From the NCBI GenBank assembly GCA_046261635.1, contig JBHEOL010000099.1:1-35179 (forward strand): a DNA stretch of 35,179 nucleotides. The letters are read 5' to 3'. The DNA comes from JBHEPS01 sp046261635. GTDB taxonomy: Bacteria > Acidobacteriota > Thermoanaerobaculia > Gp7-AA8. Of the stretch, positions 7,137 through 13,194 are shown one piece after another (within the stretch, counting starts at the first letter, position 1; every line of letters starts with the position of its first letter). The notes beneath the pieces are model-generated. The model searched no databases. It had not been told where the DNA came from and saw only the letters and a program-made list of their open reading frames with translations. The position numbers and the translations under genes are program-made.

Positions 7137-8032
7137 TCAACAAACGCGCAGGCGAGCGTCCCTCGTGGCTCAAGATCCGCCTTCCCGGCGACATCGAGAA
7201 GCTTCCCGTGACCGCGATGGTCCGCGACCTCGGTCTCAACACGGTCTGCCAGGAAGCCCGCTGCCCGAACATCTACGAGTGCTGGAGCGCCGGGACGGCG
7301 ACCTTCATGATCCTCGGCGACACCTGTACCCGCCGCTGCACGTTCTGCGCGGTCGGCAAGGGCGAGCCGCTTCCCCCCGACCCGCTCGAACCCGAGAAGG
7401 TCGCCGAGGCGGTCGCGAAGATGGGCGTGAAGCACTGCGTGATCACGACCGTGAACCGCGATGACCTCGCCGACGGCGGCGCGGCGCACTTCGCGCGGAC
7501 GATCGAGCAGGTTCGGACGAAAGCGGGAGCCTCCGTCGAGGTCCTCATCTCCGATCTCGGCGGCAATCGCGAAGCGCTCCGCACCATCCTGGCGGCCCGC
7601 CCCGAGGTGCTCGCGCACAATATCGAGACGGTGCCCGGACTCTACCTGCAGGTGAGGCCTGGATCGAAGTACGACCGATCCCTCGAAGTTCTCCGCTGGG
7701 CGAAGGAGGAGGGTCACGATGGGATGTACACGAAGTCGAGCCTGATGCTTGGTCTCGGGGAGTCGGAGGAAGAGATCTTCCGGGTCGTGGCGGACCTGCG
7801 TGCGCAGGGGGTCGACATCTTCACGCTCGGGCAGTATCTCGCCCCCTCGGAGAGAAACCATCCGGTGCGGAAGTACTACACGCCACAGGAGTTCGCCGAC
7901 CTCGGACAGCGGGCGAAGGATCTCGGCTTCCACCACGTCGAATCAGGTCCGCTGGTCCGCAGTTCCTATATGGCCCATCGTGCCGTAGAATCCACCGCCG
8001 GGACGGTGCATGCCGAAGATCACGTTCGCTGA
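7133..8032 (+). CDS. lipA: Lipoyl synthase LipA
   Basis: This radical SAM enzyme inserts two sulfur atoms into the octanoyl chain on E2 (and GcvH). The 299-residue protein has the auxiliary 4Fe-4S cysteines C39, C44 and C50, the radical SAM cysteines C65, C69 and C72 (CTRRCTFC), and the C-terminal RSSY serine motif that ligates the auxiliary cluster. The ATG at 7133 overlaps the lipB stop as ATGA and is preferred. An in-frame GTG at 7118 would add five residues but lies within the hairpin repeat. The 3' end overlaps the ferredoxin gene by 23 bases. The auxiliary cluster is consumed as the sulfur source, so it must be rebuilt each cycle; the next genes may serve this. Confidence 0.97.
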   Translation: MINKRAGERPSWLKIRLPGDIEKLPVTAMVRDLGLNTVCQEARCPNIYECWSAGTATFMILGDTCTRRCTFCAVGKGEPLPPDPLEPEKVAEAVAKMGVKHCVITTVNRDDLADGGAAHFARTIEQVRTKAGASVEVLISDLGGNREALRTILAARPEVLAHNIETVPGLYLQVRPGSKYDRSLEVLRWAKEEGHDGMYTKSSLMLGLGESEEEIFRVVADLRAQGVDIFTLGQYLAPSERNHPVRKYYTPQEFADLGQRAKDLGFHHVESGPLVRSSYMAHRAVESTAGTVHAEDHVR

Positions 8033-8288
8033 CGAGGGTCGAACCGAGGATCACGACGGATCGAAGACGCTGCTCCAGATCGCCATGGCGCTCGGCATCC
8101 GGGTCAGCCATGTCTGCGGCGGGGACGGCGCATGCGGAACCTGCCGCATCGAAGTGGTGGAGGGCTGGGATCATCTGACCCCACCGACGCCTGACGAGAT
8201 TTACAAAGAGCTCGAGGCTCCCTATCGCCTCAGCTGCCAGTGCAGAATGCTGGGGGACGTGGTCGTCCGCGTCGCCCCGATCGAGTGA
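8010..8288 (+). CDS. 2Fe-2S ferredoxin
   Basis: A 92-residue 2Fe-2S ferredoxin of the plant/adrenodoxin fold. The four likely cluster ligands are C36, C42, C45 (CGGDGACGTC) and C76 in LSCQC; C78 is extra. It overlaps the end of lipA by 23 bases in another frame, implying co-expression and probably coupled translation. By position it is a candidate electron donor to LipA, but that is inference; ferredoxins can also serve Fe-S assembly or unrelated reductases. Confidence 0.9.
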   Translation: MPKITFADEGRTEDHDGSKTLLQIAMALGIRVSHVCGGDGACGTCRIEVVEGWDHLTPPTPDEIYKELEAPYRLSCQCRMLGDVVVRVAPIE

Positions 8289-8295
8289 GGAACCG

Positions 8296-8790
8296 ATGAC
8301 TACAGCCGTACAGCCCGAAACCGCCGACCGCATCGCAATCCTGTTCCAGTACACCGTCGAGGCTTACAAGATGTTCCAGAAGCTCTCGGAGCTTCTTCCG
8401 AACCCGATGGCCGCCCATGTCTACGAAAACCTCGCCGAGGACGAGCGCAATCTCCGAGACCTGATCGAGATCAAGTACTCCGATCCGGATGTCCCGCGCA
8501 CGAAGATCAAGCTCGAGCACGACCTCAGCTTCCAGAAGGCGCTCGAGGGGGACCTCTCGCACGTCGAAATGACCGAGACGTTGATCGTCCGGGAGAAGTC
8601 GATGGCCGACAGGCTCACCGAGTTCGCGAAAACCGGTCCTGAAGCAGGGCGGAACCTGTTTCTCTACTTCGCCGCCGCGAAACGCGCCCACATCATGTAC
8701 ATCGAGCGCGAGCTGCAGATGCTCCGCCTCTACCCCGACTGGTACGAGCGCGAGGACGCTGAGTCGCTCGTCGTCCACGGGAACGTCTGA
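8296..8790 (+). CDS. Ferritin-like/rubrerythrin-like helical protein
   Basis: This 164-residue, all-helical protein begins 7 bases after the ferredoxin gene, with GAGGAAC just before the ATG. The spacing of acidic residues in its helices is ferritin-like: VEAYKMF near residue 21, LAEDERNL near 47, VREKSMADRL near 98 and KRAHIMYIEREL near 129. The usual diiron ExxH pairs are not all apparent (EDERN where EEExH would be expected), so iron binding or ferroxidase activity cannot be assumed. Its position after lipA and a ferredoxin suggests a link to iron supply or iron-sulfur proteins. Confidence 0.6.
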   Translation: MTTAVQPETADRIAILFQYTVEAYKMFQKLSELLPNPMAAHVYENLAEDERNLRDLIEIKYSDPDVPRTKIKLEHDLSFQKALEGDLSHVEMTETLIVREKSMADRLTEFAKTGPEAGRNLFLYFAAAKRAHIMYIERELQMLRLYPDWYEREDAESLVVHGNV

Positions 8791-8795
8791 GGACG

Positions 8796-8927
8796 GTGGC
8801 CGCGGCTTTCCAGCCGCGGCATCGTGCGACGAAGCTGGATCTCGATCAAAACTCGAAAACCGCCTTCCCACCCCCGGACGATTGCGCTTCGTCGCATGGT
8901 CAGCCGCGGCTGGAAAGCCGCGGCCAC
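8796..8927. repeat. Inverted pair of GTGG-foot hairpins, BIME-like (copy 2)
   Basis: A GTGG foot at 8796-8799 begins a 9-pair hairpin (8799-8807 with 8812-8820, loop TTCC). The mirror copy pairs 8903-8911 with 8916-8924 and ends in CCAC at 8924-8927. Between them TGCGACGAAGC (8825-8835) pairs with 8886-8896, so the whole element can fold as one long palindrome with a hairpin at each end. It lies between the ferritin-like and HesB-like genes. Confidence 0.85.
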
Positions 8928-8966
8928 TGGGATTTTTCTCTACCCCTCCCGCCCTTCTCCCGGGTG

Positions 8967-9254
8967 ATGAACATCTCACTCGCACCCGAGGCTGCCTCCC
9001 AGCTTCGCGCCCAGGCCGACGGCCGCCTGCTGCGGATCTCATTCACGACCGGATGCGGCGGAAGCGGCTACCGGCTCGCCTGGACGGACGAACCGCTCGA
9101 AGACGACACGGTCTTCGATCTCGTGGCCGTCCGCGTCGCGCTCGACTCGATGGCCAGCTCCAAACTCGACGGCGCGGTCATCGTCTACGACGAGGTGGAA
9201 GACGGGTTCATCATCGATCACCCTGACGCCGCAGTCGCGGTCTGGTGCGGGTGA
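8967..9254 (+). CDS. HesB/IscA-like protein lacking the C-terminal CGC motif
   Basis: A 95-residue protein of the HesB/IscA fold, the family of A-type iron-sulfur carriers. The start region (MNISLAPEAASQLRAQ), the first cysteine in TTGCGGSGYRLAW and the end region GFIIDHPDA align with IscA. The usual second and third ligands (CGCG, residues 99-101 in E. coli IscA) are reduced to one Cys in the terminal WCG. The ATG at 8967 overlaps a TGA; the frame is open upstream only through the hairpin repeat. A heptamer repeat begins almost at the stop codon, so a lost C-terminus is possible. The neighbouring lipA and ferredoxin make an Fe-S role plausible. Confidence 0.7.
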   Translation: MNISLAPEAASQLRAQADGRLLRISFTTGCGGSGYRLAWTDEPLEDDTVFDLVAVRVALDSMASSKLDGAVIVYDEVEDGFIIDHPDAAVAVWCG

Positions 9255-9270
9255 GGAAAGCAAGGAAGAA

Positions 9271-9426
9271 GTCAGAAGGCAGAAGGCAGAAGTAAGATCA
9301 AAAAAAGGCAGAAGCCTGTCGCTTCTGCTTTCGGTTTCTGCTCTTGCCTTTGCTCATACTTCTGCCTTCTACCTTCTGCCTTCTGCCTTCGCCTTTTCTT
9401 CTGGCTTCTGGCTTCTGGTTTCTGGC
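9271..9426. repeat. Long palindrome of degenerate heptamer repeats
   Basis: The left arm has units such as GCAGAAG (9271-9296). The right arm, 9358-9426, has the complementary CTTCTGC, CTTCTAC and CTTCTGG units in tandem. A perfect hairpin in the middle pairs 9308-9315 with 9321-9328. The left arm is purine-rich and the right arm pyrimidine-rich. It fills the gap between the convergent HesB-like and hemB genes, where the folded RNA could stop transcription from both sides. Confidence 0.8.
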
Positions 9427-10461
9427 TTACGCTCTCTCCGCCCACTCCATGGCGTGATACGTGATGATCAGATCGGCGCCGGCGCGCTTGATCGAGGTCA
9501 GGATCTCGTCGGCGACGCGCGGACCGTCGATCCATCCCATCTTCTCGGCGGCCTTGACCATCGAGTACTCGCCGCTGACGTTGTAGGCGACGATCGGGAG
9601 GTCGCAGCGCTGGCGCGCCTCGCGGATGATGTCGAGATACGACAGGGCCGGCTTGACCATCACCATGTCCGCCCCCTCGGCGATGTCGAGCTCGATCTCG
9701 CGCATCGCCTCGCGCGCGTTCGGCGGATCCATCTGATAGCTGCGACGGTCACCAAACTGCGGCGCCGACTCGGCCGCCTCGCGGAACGGCCCGTAGAACC
9801 CGGACGCAAACTTCGCTGAATAGGCGATCAGCCCCGTGTCTCCCCACCCGTCCGAGTCGAGCGCGTCGCGGATCGCTCCGACGCGCCCGTCCATCATGTC
9901 CGAGGGAGCAACGAAGTCGACTCCCGCCTCCGCGAACGACAGACTCTGCTTGACGAGCAACTCCAGCGTCTGGTCGTTGTCCACCTCCGCTCCCGTCTCC
10001 GTCCTGTGCACGACTCCGCAGTGGCCGTGATCGGTGTACTCGCAGAGGCAGACGTCGGCGATCACCGTCATCTGGGGAAGCCCCTTCTTGAGGGCGCGGA
10101 TCAGTTCCTGCACCGGCCCCTTCGGATCCCACGACGAGCTTCCGACCGCATCTTTCGTGTCGGGGAGCCCGAAGACCAGCACCCCGCGGATCCCAAGGTC
10201 CCAGGCCCGTCGCGCTTCCTCGAGAGCATCCGAGACACGGTTCTGGAACACGCCCGGCATCGAGCCGATCTCCTTCCGGCTCCGGTTCTCGGGAACCACG
10301 AACATCGGGTGGATCAGGTTCGCCGGCGTCAGGATCGTTTCGCGCACCATCGACCGGATCGCCTCGCTCCTCCGCAGGCGGCGGGGACGGTTCGGCATCA
10401 TCCGGGTGGTGCGGGGAGCAGCCTCAATCGGGGGCGTAGTCTTCGTCTCGGTCCGACTCAT
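9427..10461 (-). CDS. hemB: Delta-aminolevulinic acid dehydratase (porphobilinogen synthase)
   Basis: HemB condenses two 5-aminolevulinate molecules to porphobilinogen in haem and tetrapyrrole synthesis. The 344-residue protein has the catalytic lysines K217 (SAKFASGFYGP) and K270 (VMVKPALSYLD). It also has a zinc-type active site with C138, C140 and C148 (DVCLCEYTDHGHCG). The ATG at 10461 is chosen because GGAG lies 6 bases upstream; the frame is open to 10533. A shorter start at the MMPNRP methionines is possible, since the first 20 residues are low-complexity. It overlaps the small Cys-rich gene by 38 bases, so the two are probably translated together. Confidence 0.95.
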   Translation of the reverse strand: MSRTETKTTPPIEAAPRTTRMMPNRPRRLRRSEAIRSMVRETILTPANLIHPMFVVPENRSRKEIGSMPGVFQNRVSDALEEARRAWDLGIRGVLVFGLPDTKDAVGSSSWDPKGPVQELIRALKKGLPQMTVIADVCLCEYTDHGHCGVVHRTETGAEVDNDQTLELLVKQSLSFAEAGVDFVAPSDMMDGRVGAIRDALDSDGWGDTGLIAYSAKFASGFYGPFREAAESAPQFGDRRSYQMDPPNAREAMREIELDIAEGADMVMVKPALSYLDIIREARQRCDLPIVAYNVSGEYSMVKAAEKMGWIDGPRVADEILTSIKRAGADLIITYHAMEWAERA

Positions 10462-10630
10462 CTTCATCTCCAAAGAAAAAGGTATTCGCGCATTCGCGCG
10501 AGCAGAACGTGCCGCCTCGGGACCGGAAAGCACAATCGCCGCAGAACATTTCCCGGCAGACCCTGCACGCCTGCAGTTGCGCCGCAGCGCGGGGAACGCT
10601 GCAGATGGAGCAGAGAGTGTCGTCGGCCAT
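10424..10630 (-). CDS. Small Cys-rich, probably zinc-binding protein
   Basis: A 68-residue protein with four cysteine pairs: CSIC, CRVC, CGDC, then C and C in TFCSREC. These fit two interleaved zinc sites, as in B-box, FYVE or RING-like cross-brace fingers. The tail is highly acidic (DEDESDRDED). The ATG at 10630 has CGGAG 6 bases upstream; the frame opens 7 codons earlier. Its 3' end overlaps the start of hemB by 38 bases. I do not recognise a named family. A role tied to HemB, which itself needs zinc, is only a thought from gene order. Confidence 0.75.
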   Translation of the reverse strand: MADDTLCSICSVPRAAAQLQACRVCREMFCGDCAFRSRGGTFCSRECANTFFFGDEDESDRDEDYAPD

Positions 10631-10736
10631 GGGGATCTCCGTTGGAATCAATTCCCGCGCGGGGCCTGTTGAGTATATGCCCTCGAGGATTCCGGATTCT
10701 GCTCCCCGGAATCGGCCCCTTCCCTTGTCGTCAGCA

Positions 10737-10765
10737 TTGCTTCAGGAAGTTCGGGCCACTAGAAT
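10737..10765 (+). promoter_or_regulatory. Promoter of the tRNA gene
   Basis: A -35 box TTGCTT (10737-10742) and a -10 box TAGAAT (10760-10765) are separated by exactly 17 bases. The predicted start is near 10772, about 11 bases before the tRNA. This is one of the best sigma-70-type promoters in the window. Confidence 0.75.
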
Positions 10766-10782
10766 CGGGCGGCTTCAACGGC

Positions 10783-10859
10783 GGCGGTGTAGCTCAGCTG
10801 GTTAGAGCGGGCGTCTCATAAGCGCTAGGTCCCCGGTTCGATTCCGGGCACCGCCACCA
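10783..10859 (+). tRNA. tRNA with CAT anticodon (Ile2 or elongator Met)
   Basis: A complete 77-base cloverleaf. The acceptor stem GGCGGTG (10783-10789) pairs with CACCGCC (10849-10855). There is a D-arm GCTC/GAGC, an anticodon loop CTCATAA with CAT at 10817-10819, and a T-arm CCCGG TTCGATT CCGGG. Discriminator A is followed by an encoded CCA (10857-10859). G1-C72 is paired and the anticodon stem lacks the three G-C pairs of an initiator, so this is not tRNA-fMet. The anticodon stem GGCGT/GCGCT, with G-U at 27-43, resembles E. coli tRNA-Ile2 (ileX), whose C34 is turned to lysidine by TilS. tilS lies 345 bases downstream. The acceptor stem lacks the C4-G69 and C5-G68 pairs of E. coli Ile2, so Met remains possible. 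Confidence 0.95.
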
Positions 10860-10935
10860 TTCAAACCTCATCCCCGTTCCCCCTTTACCGGCCCGCCGTC
10901 CTTCCCTGCAGAAACTTCTTGCTGCGGCCGCTGAC

Positions 10936-10964
10936 TTATTGTAAGCTATTAGTTGTCACAATAA
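10936..10964 (+). promoter_or_regulatory. AT-rich inverted repeat, possible operator/promoter of the HTH gene
   Basis: TTATTGT (10936-10942) and its complement ACAATAA (10958-10964) form an inverted repeat about two helical turns apart, center to center. The stretch is strikingly AT-rich for this sequence and ends 8 bases before the ATG of the HTH gene. It could be a promoter bound by that protein. I cannot place a convincing -35/-10 pair. Confidence 0.4.
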
Positions 10965-10972
10965 CTGCAAAG

Positions 10973-11170
10973 ATGAACCGTCTCACTCCAAAAGAGATCC
11001 GAACCCGCAGGCTTGCGCTGGGACTGAGTGCGGACGAGCTCGCGCGCCGTCTCAATCTCTCCCCCGGTCTGCTGGAGCAGTGGGAGCGGGGCGATGCGCC
11101 GATCGAGGAGCCGGACCGGCTCTTCGCCGAGCTTCTCCTTCTGGAACAGGGCGATCAGCCCCAAAGCTGA
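10973..11170 (+). CDS. Small XRE-type helix-turn-helix protein
   Basis: A 65-residue protein made of little more than one HTH domain. It reads LTPKEIRTRRLALGLS, then ADELARRLNLSPGLLEQWERG, the second and third helices typical of Cro/XRE proteins. A short acidic helix follows (EPDRLFAELLLLEQ). The ATG at 10973 is preferred over an upstream frame opening at 10919, as the domain starts there. No clear ribosome-binding site is seen. An AT-rich inverted repeat directly upstream may be its own binding site. tilS follows 33 bases later but has its own -10 box. Target genes are unknown. Confidence 0.75.
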   Translation: MNRLTPKEIRTRRLALGLSADELARRLNLSPGLLEQWERGDAPIEEPDRLFAELLLLEQGDQPQS

Positions 11171-11191
11171 GGTCCACCTCCGCCGGTCGGG

Positions 11192-11197
11192 TACACT
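11192..11197 (+). promoter_or_regulatory. -10 box placing the transcript start at the tilS GTG
   Basis: TACACT ends 6 bases before the GTG at 11204, with no room for a ribosome-binding site. A start 7 bases after the box would fall on the GTG itself, giving a leaderless mRNA. No convincing -35 is seen. The same box at the same distance precedes coaA (31873-31878), and TAAACT does so before the histidine kinase (21155-21160). Confidence 0.5.
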
Positions 11198-11203
11198 TCG
11201 CAC

Positions 11204-12571
11204 GTGCCGCTCCAGGAGGCCGTGAAACAGTTCTTCGCCGAGCGAAAGGTCTCACCCCGCTCGCTGCTGATCGCTGCTTCCGGCGGACCCGACTCGACTG
11301 CCCTGATCCTGGTTCTGGCCGAGTGGAAGGACCGTCCGTTCCCGATCTCCATCGCTCATGTGAACCATCGCCTCCGGGGAGCCGAATCCGAGCAGGATGC
11401 CCAGTACGTGCGCGAGCTTGGGGGCCGCACCTCGATTCCGGTGGTGATCCGCGACGGGCCGATCGATCCGGCGGCGCTTCGCGAGAGCGGGATCGAGGCG
11501 GCGGCGCGGGAATCGCGCTACTCGCTGCTGCGGAAGATTCGGGACGAGCTCGGGTGCGACCTGATTGCGACCGGCCACCAACAGAACGATCAGGCGGAAA
11601 CGCTCCTGATCCGGCTGGTCACCGGCACGGGGCCGGGCCGACTGACCGGAATGCCGGCCGTGGGCGACGGCATCATCCGGCCGCTGCTCGACGTCCCGCG
11701 GGATGAAGTCGAGCGGTTTCTGCGGGAAAGAAACGTTCAGCCGCGCCGCGACCGAATGAACGAGGACCGCCGGTTCGTCCGGAGCCGGATGCGCGCCGAG
11801 GTGATGCCGATCCTCGAGGCATTCAATCCGAAGATCGTCTCCTCGCTCGCGGAAACGGCGCGACAGACTCGCGAGCAGCAGGGGGCTCTGCGATGGCTTC
11901 TCGACGAGGCATCGCGGAACTGGGTTGAAACGCTCCCGGATTCCTCGCGGTTCGACCCCTCGGCGCTTCCCGAGGACGAATGGATCCGCCGAGCGCTGCT
12001 CCACCGCGAGATCATCAGACTCGATCCCCGCTCCCGCGAGGTGTCCGCCGCCGACCTCGATCGACTGGCGAAGTCTCTCAAACGGCTGCGAAGGACCACG
12101 GTCACGAAAACCCTGGAGATCGCCCGCGATGGCGATCACGTGCTGCTGCGCCGCATCCCTCCCCCGGTCGAACCTTTCGAGCGGCCGATCCAGCCGGGGC
12201 GAACGGTGTCGCTCCCCACGGGCGCGAAACTGCGCCTCGAGCGTCTGGGAGTCGCCGGCTCCGATTTTCGCGATACGGGGCCGCGTCGACAGCGGTTCCA
12301 GCTTCCGGCGGATGCAAAGGAGCGCGTTTTCGCCGTTCGCAACCGCCGCCGCGGAGATCGATTCCACCCGCTCGGCTCTCCATGGGAAAAAAGACTGAAC
12401 GAGCTGCTGATTGATCGTAAAATCCCGAGAGAACGACGCGACCGCATCCCGCTTCTCCTCTGGAAGGGGGAGATCGTCTGGGTCCCGGGCGTCGAAGTCT
12501 CCGAGCGCTTCAAGGTCGACGAGCCCTGGAGGGAAGCCTTCGAAGCCTCGATAGAAGGTGACGATGAATAA
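11204..12571 (+). CDS. tilS: tRNA(Ile)-lysidine synthase TilS
   Basis: TilS attaches lysine to C34 of the CAT-anticodon isoleucine tRNA so that it reads AUA. The 455-residue protein has the N-type ATP pyrophosphatase P-loop SGGPDS (26-31), the HVNHRLRG segment, the ATGHQQNDQAETLL motif, and C-terminal TilS domains ending in RIPLLLWKGEIVWVPG. The GTG at 11204 is preceded by a -10 box and no ribosome-binding site. It overlaps hpt by 8 bases. The order tilS-hpt-ftsH is the one found in Bacillus and relatives. A possible substrate tRNA lies just upstream. Confidence 0.95.
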   Translation: MPLQEAVKQFFAERKVSPRSLLIAASGGPDSTALILVLAEWKDRPFPISIAHVNHRLRGAESEQDAQYVRELGGRTSIPVVIRDGPIDPAALRESGIEAAARESRYSLLRKIRDELGCDLIATGHQQNDQAETLLIRLVTGTGPGRLTGMPAVGDGIIRPLLDVPRDEVERFLRERNVQPRRDRMNEDRRFVRSRMRAEVMPILEAFNPKIVSSLAETARQTREQQGALRWLLDEASRNWVETLPDSSRFDPSALPEDEWIRRALLHREIIRLDPRSREVSAADLDRLAKSLKRLRRTTVTKTLEIARDGDHVLLRRIPPPVEPFERPIQPGRTVSLPTGAKLRLERLGVAGSDFRDTGPRRQRFQLPADAKERVFAVRNRRRGDRFHPLGSPWEKRLNELLIDRKIPRERRDRIPLLLWKGEIVWVPGVEVSERFKVDEPWREAFEASIEGDDE

Positions 12572-13079
12572 GGATCCGAAGGAGAAATGGTCGGGCAGCC
12601 AGATTGCCCGCCGGATGCAGGAGCTCGGCGCCGAGATCCGGCAGGACGCCGGAAATGACCCCATTCTGTTGATCGGCGTCCTGAAGGGAGCGAGTTGCTT
12701 CCTGGCGGACCTGATGCGCGCGATCCCAGGGGAGGTGAGCTACGAGTTCATCGACGTCATCCGCGACGTGGCCGACACCTCGGTGGCCGAGGCGATGGAG
12801 ATCGACTTTCTCACCCACTTCGACATGCGCGGGAAACGGGTCTATCTCCTCAAGGACGTGGTCACCACCGGGGTGATCGAGAACTACCTGCTGGGACAGT
12901 TCAGGCAGCGGAATCCGGCTCATCTCGAGCTCGTGGCGCTGATCGACCGCCCGACGCAGAGGACCATCGACATCTCGCTGCGTCACAGAGCGTTTCAGGC
13001 CGACGAGGGGACGTTCGTAGGATACGGGCTCGAAGCCGGCGGGCGGTGGGGAAACCTGCCGTATCTGGCGCTTGTTTAG
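12564..13079 (+). CDS. hpt: Hypoxanthine phosphoribosyltransferase-like protein with altered PRPP loop
   Basis: A 171-residue protein of the Hpt family, the purine salvage enzymes that make IMP or GMP from PRPP. Much of the family pattern is intact: LIGVLKGASCFLADL (36-50), DRPTQRTID, and the C-terminal FVGYGLEAGGRWGNLPYLALV-like end. The PRPP loop is not. Where the family has VEDIIDTGKT, this protein has LKDVVTTGVI. K97 replaces the first acidic residue, T101 the aspartate proposed as catalytic base (D137 in human HPRT), and I105 the phosphate-binding threonine. The ATG at 12564 has AAGGTG upstream and overlaps tilS. Activity is doubtful; a regulatory or binding role beside TilS and FtsH is possible. 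Confidence 0.85.
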   Translation: MNKDPKEKWSGSQIARRMQELGAEIRQDAGNDPILLIGVLKGASCFLADLMRAIPGEVSYEFIDVIRDVADTSVAEAMEIDFLTHFDMRGKRVYLLKDVVTTGVIENYLLGQFRQRNPAHLELVALIDRPTQRTIDISLRHRAFQADEGTFVGYGLEAGGRWGNLPYLALV

Positions 13080-13194
13080 GGGCCAGGGACCGGGGGCTAG
13101 GGAAAGACAACGTCAAAAGCCCAGCGAGTCCGTTTGTCATATCTGATCCTGACTTTGTTTTTCCCTGGTCCCTAGCCCCTAGTCCCTTGCCCCT
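13079..13194. repeat. Palindrome of AGGGRCN heptamer repeats
   Basis: The left arm (13079-13106) reads AGGGGCC AGGGACC and then GGGGGCT AGGGAAA. The right arm (13158-13194) is its rough complement: on the minus strand it reads AGGGGCA AGGGACT, AGGGGCT AGGGACC and AGGGAAA. The period is seven bases and the arms are inverted. It starts on the hpt stop codon and ends at the likely ftsH promoter. A short relative is at 19706-19724. Confidence 0.8.

Noticed and set aside
9240..9260. TGA at the end of the HesB-like gene as a selenocysteine codon, since WCG-TGA-G lines up with the CGCG motif of IscA
   Set aside because: Read-through would enter the heptamer repeat and give a low-complexity protein with no nearby stop, and there is no SECIS-like hairpin directly after the TGA.
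9271..9426. CRISPR array
   Set aside because: The repeats are 7-mers directly joined, without spacers of even length, and are inverted between arms.
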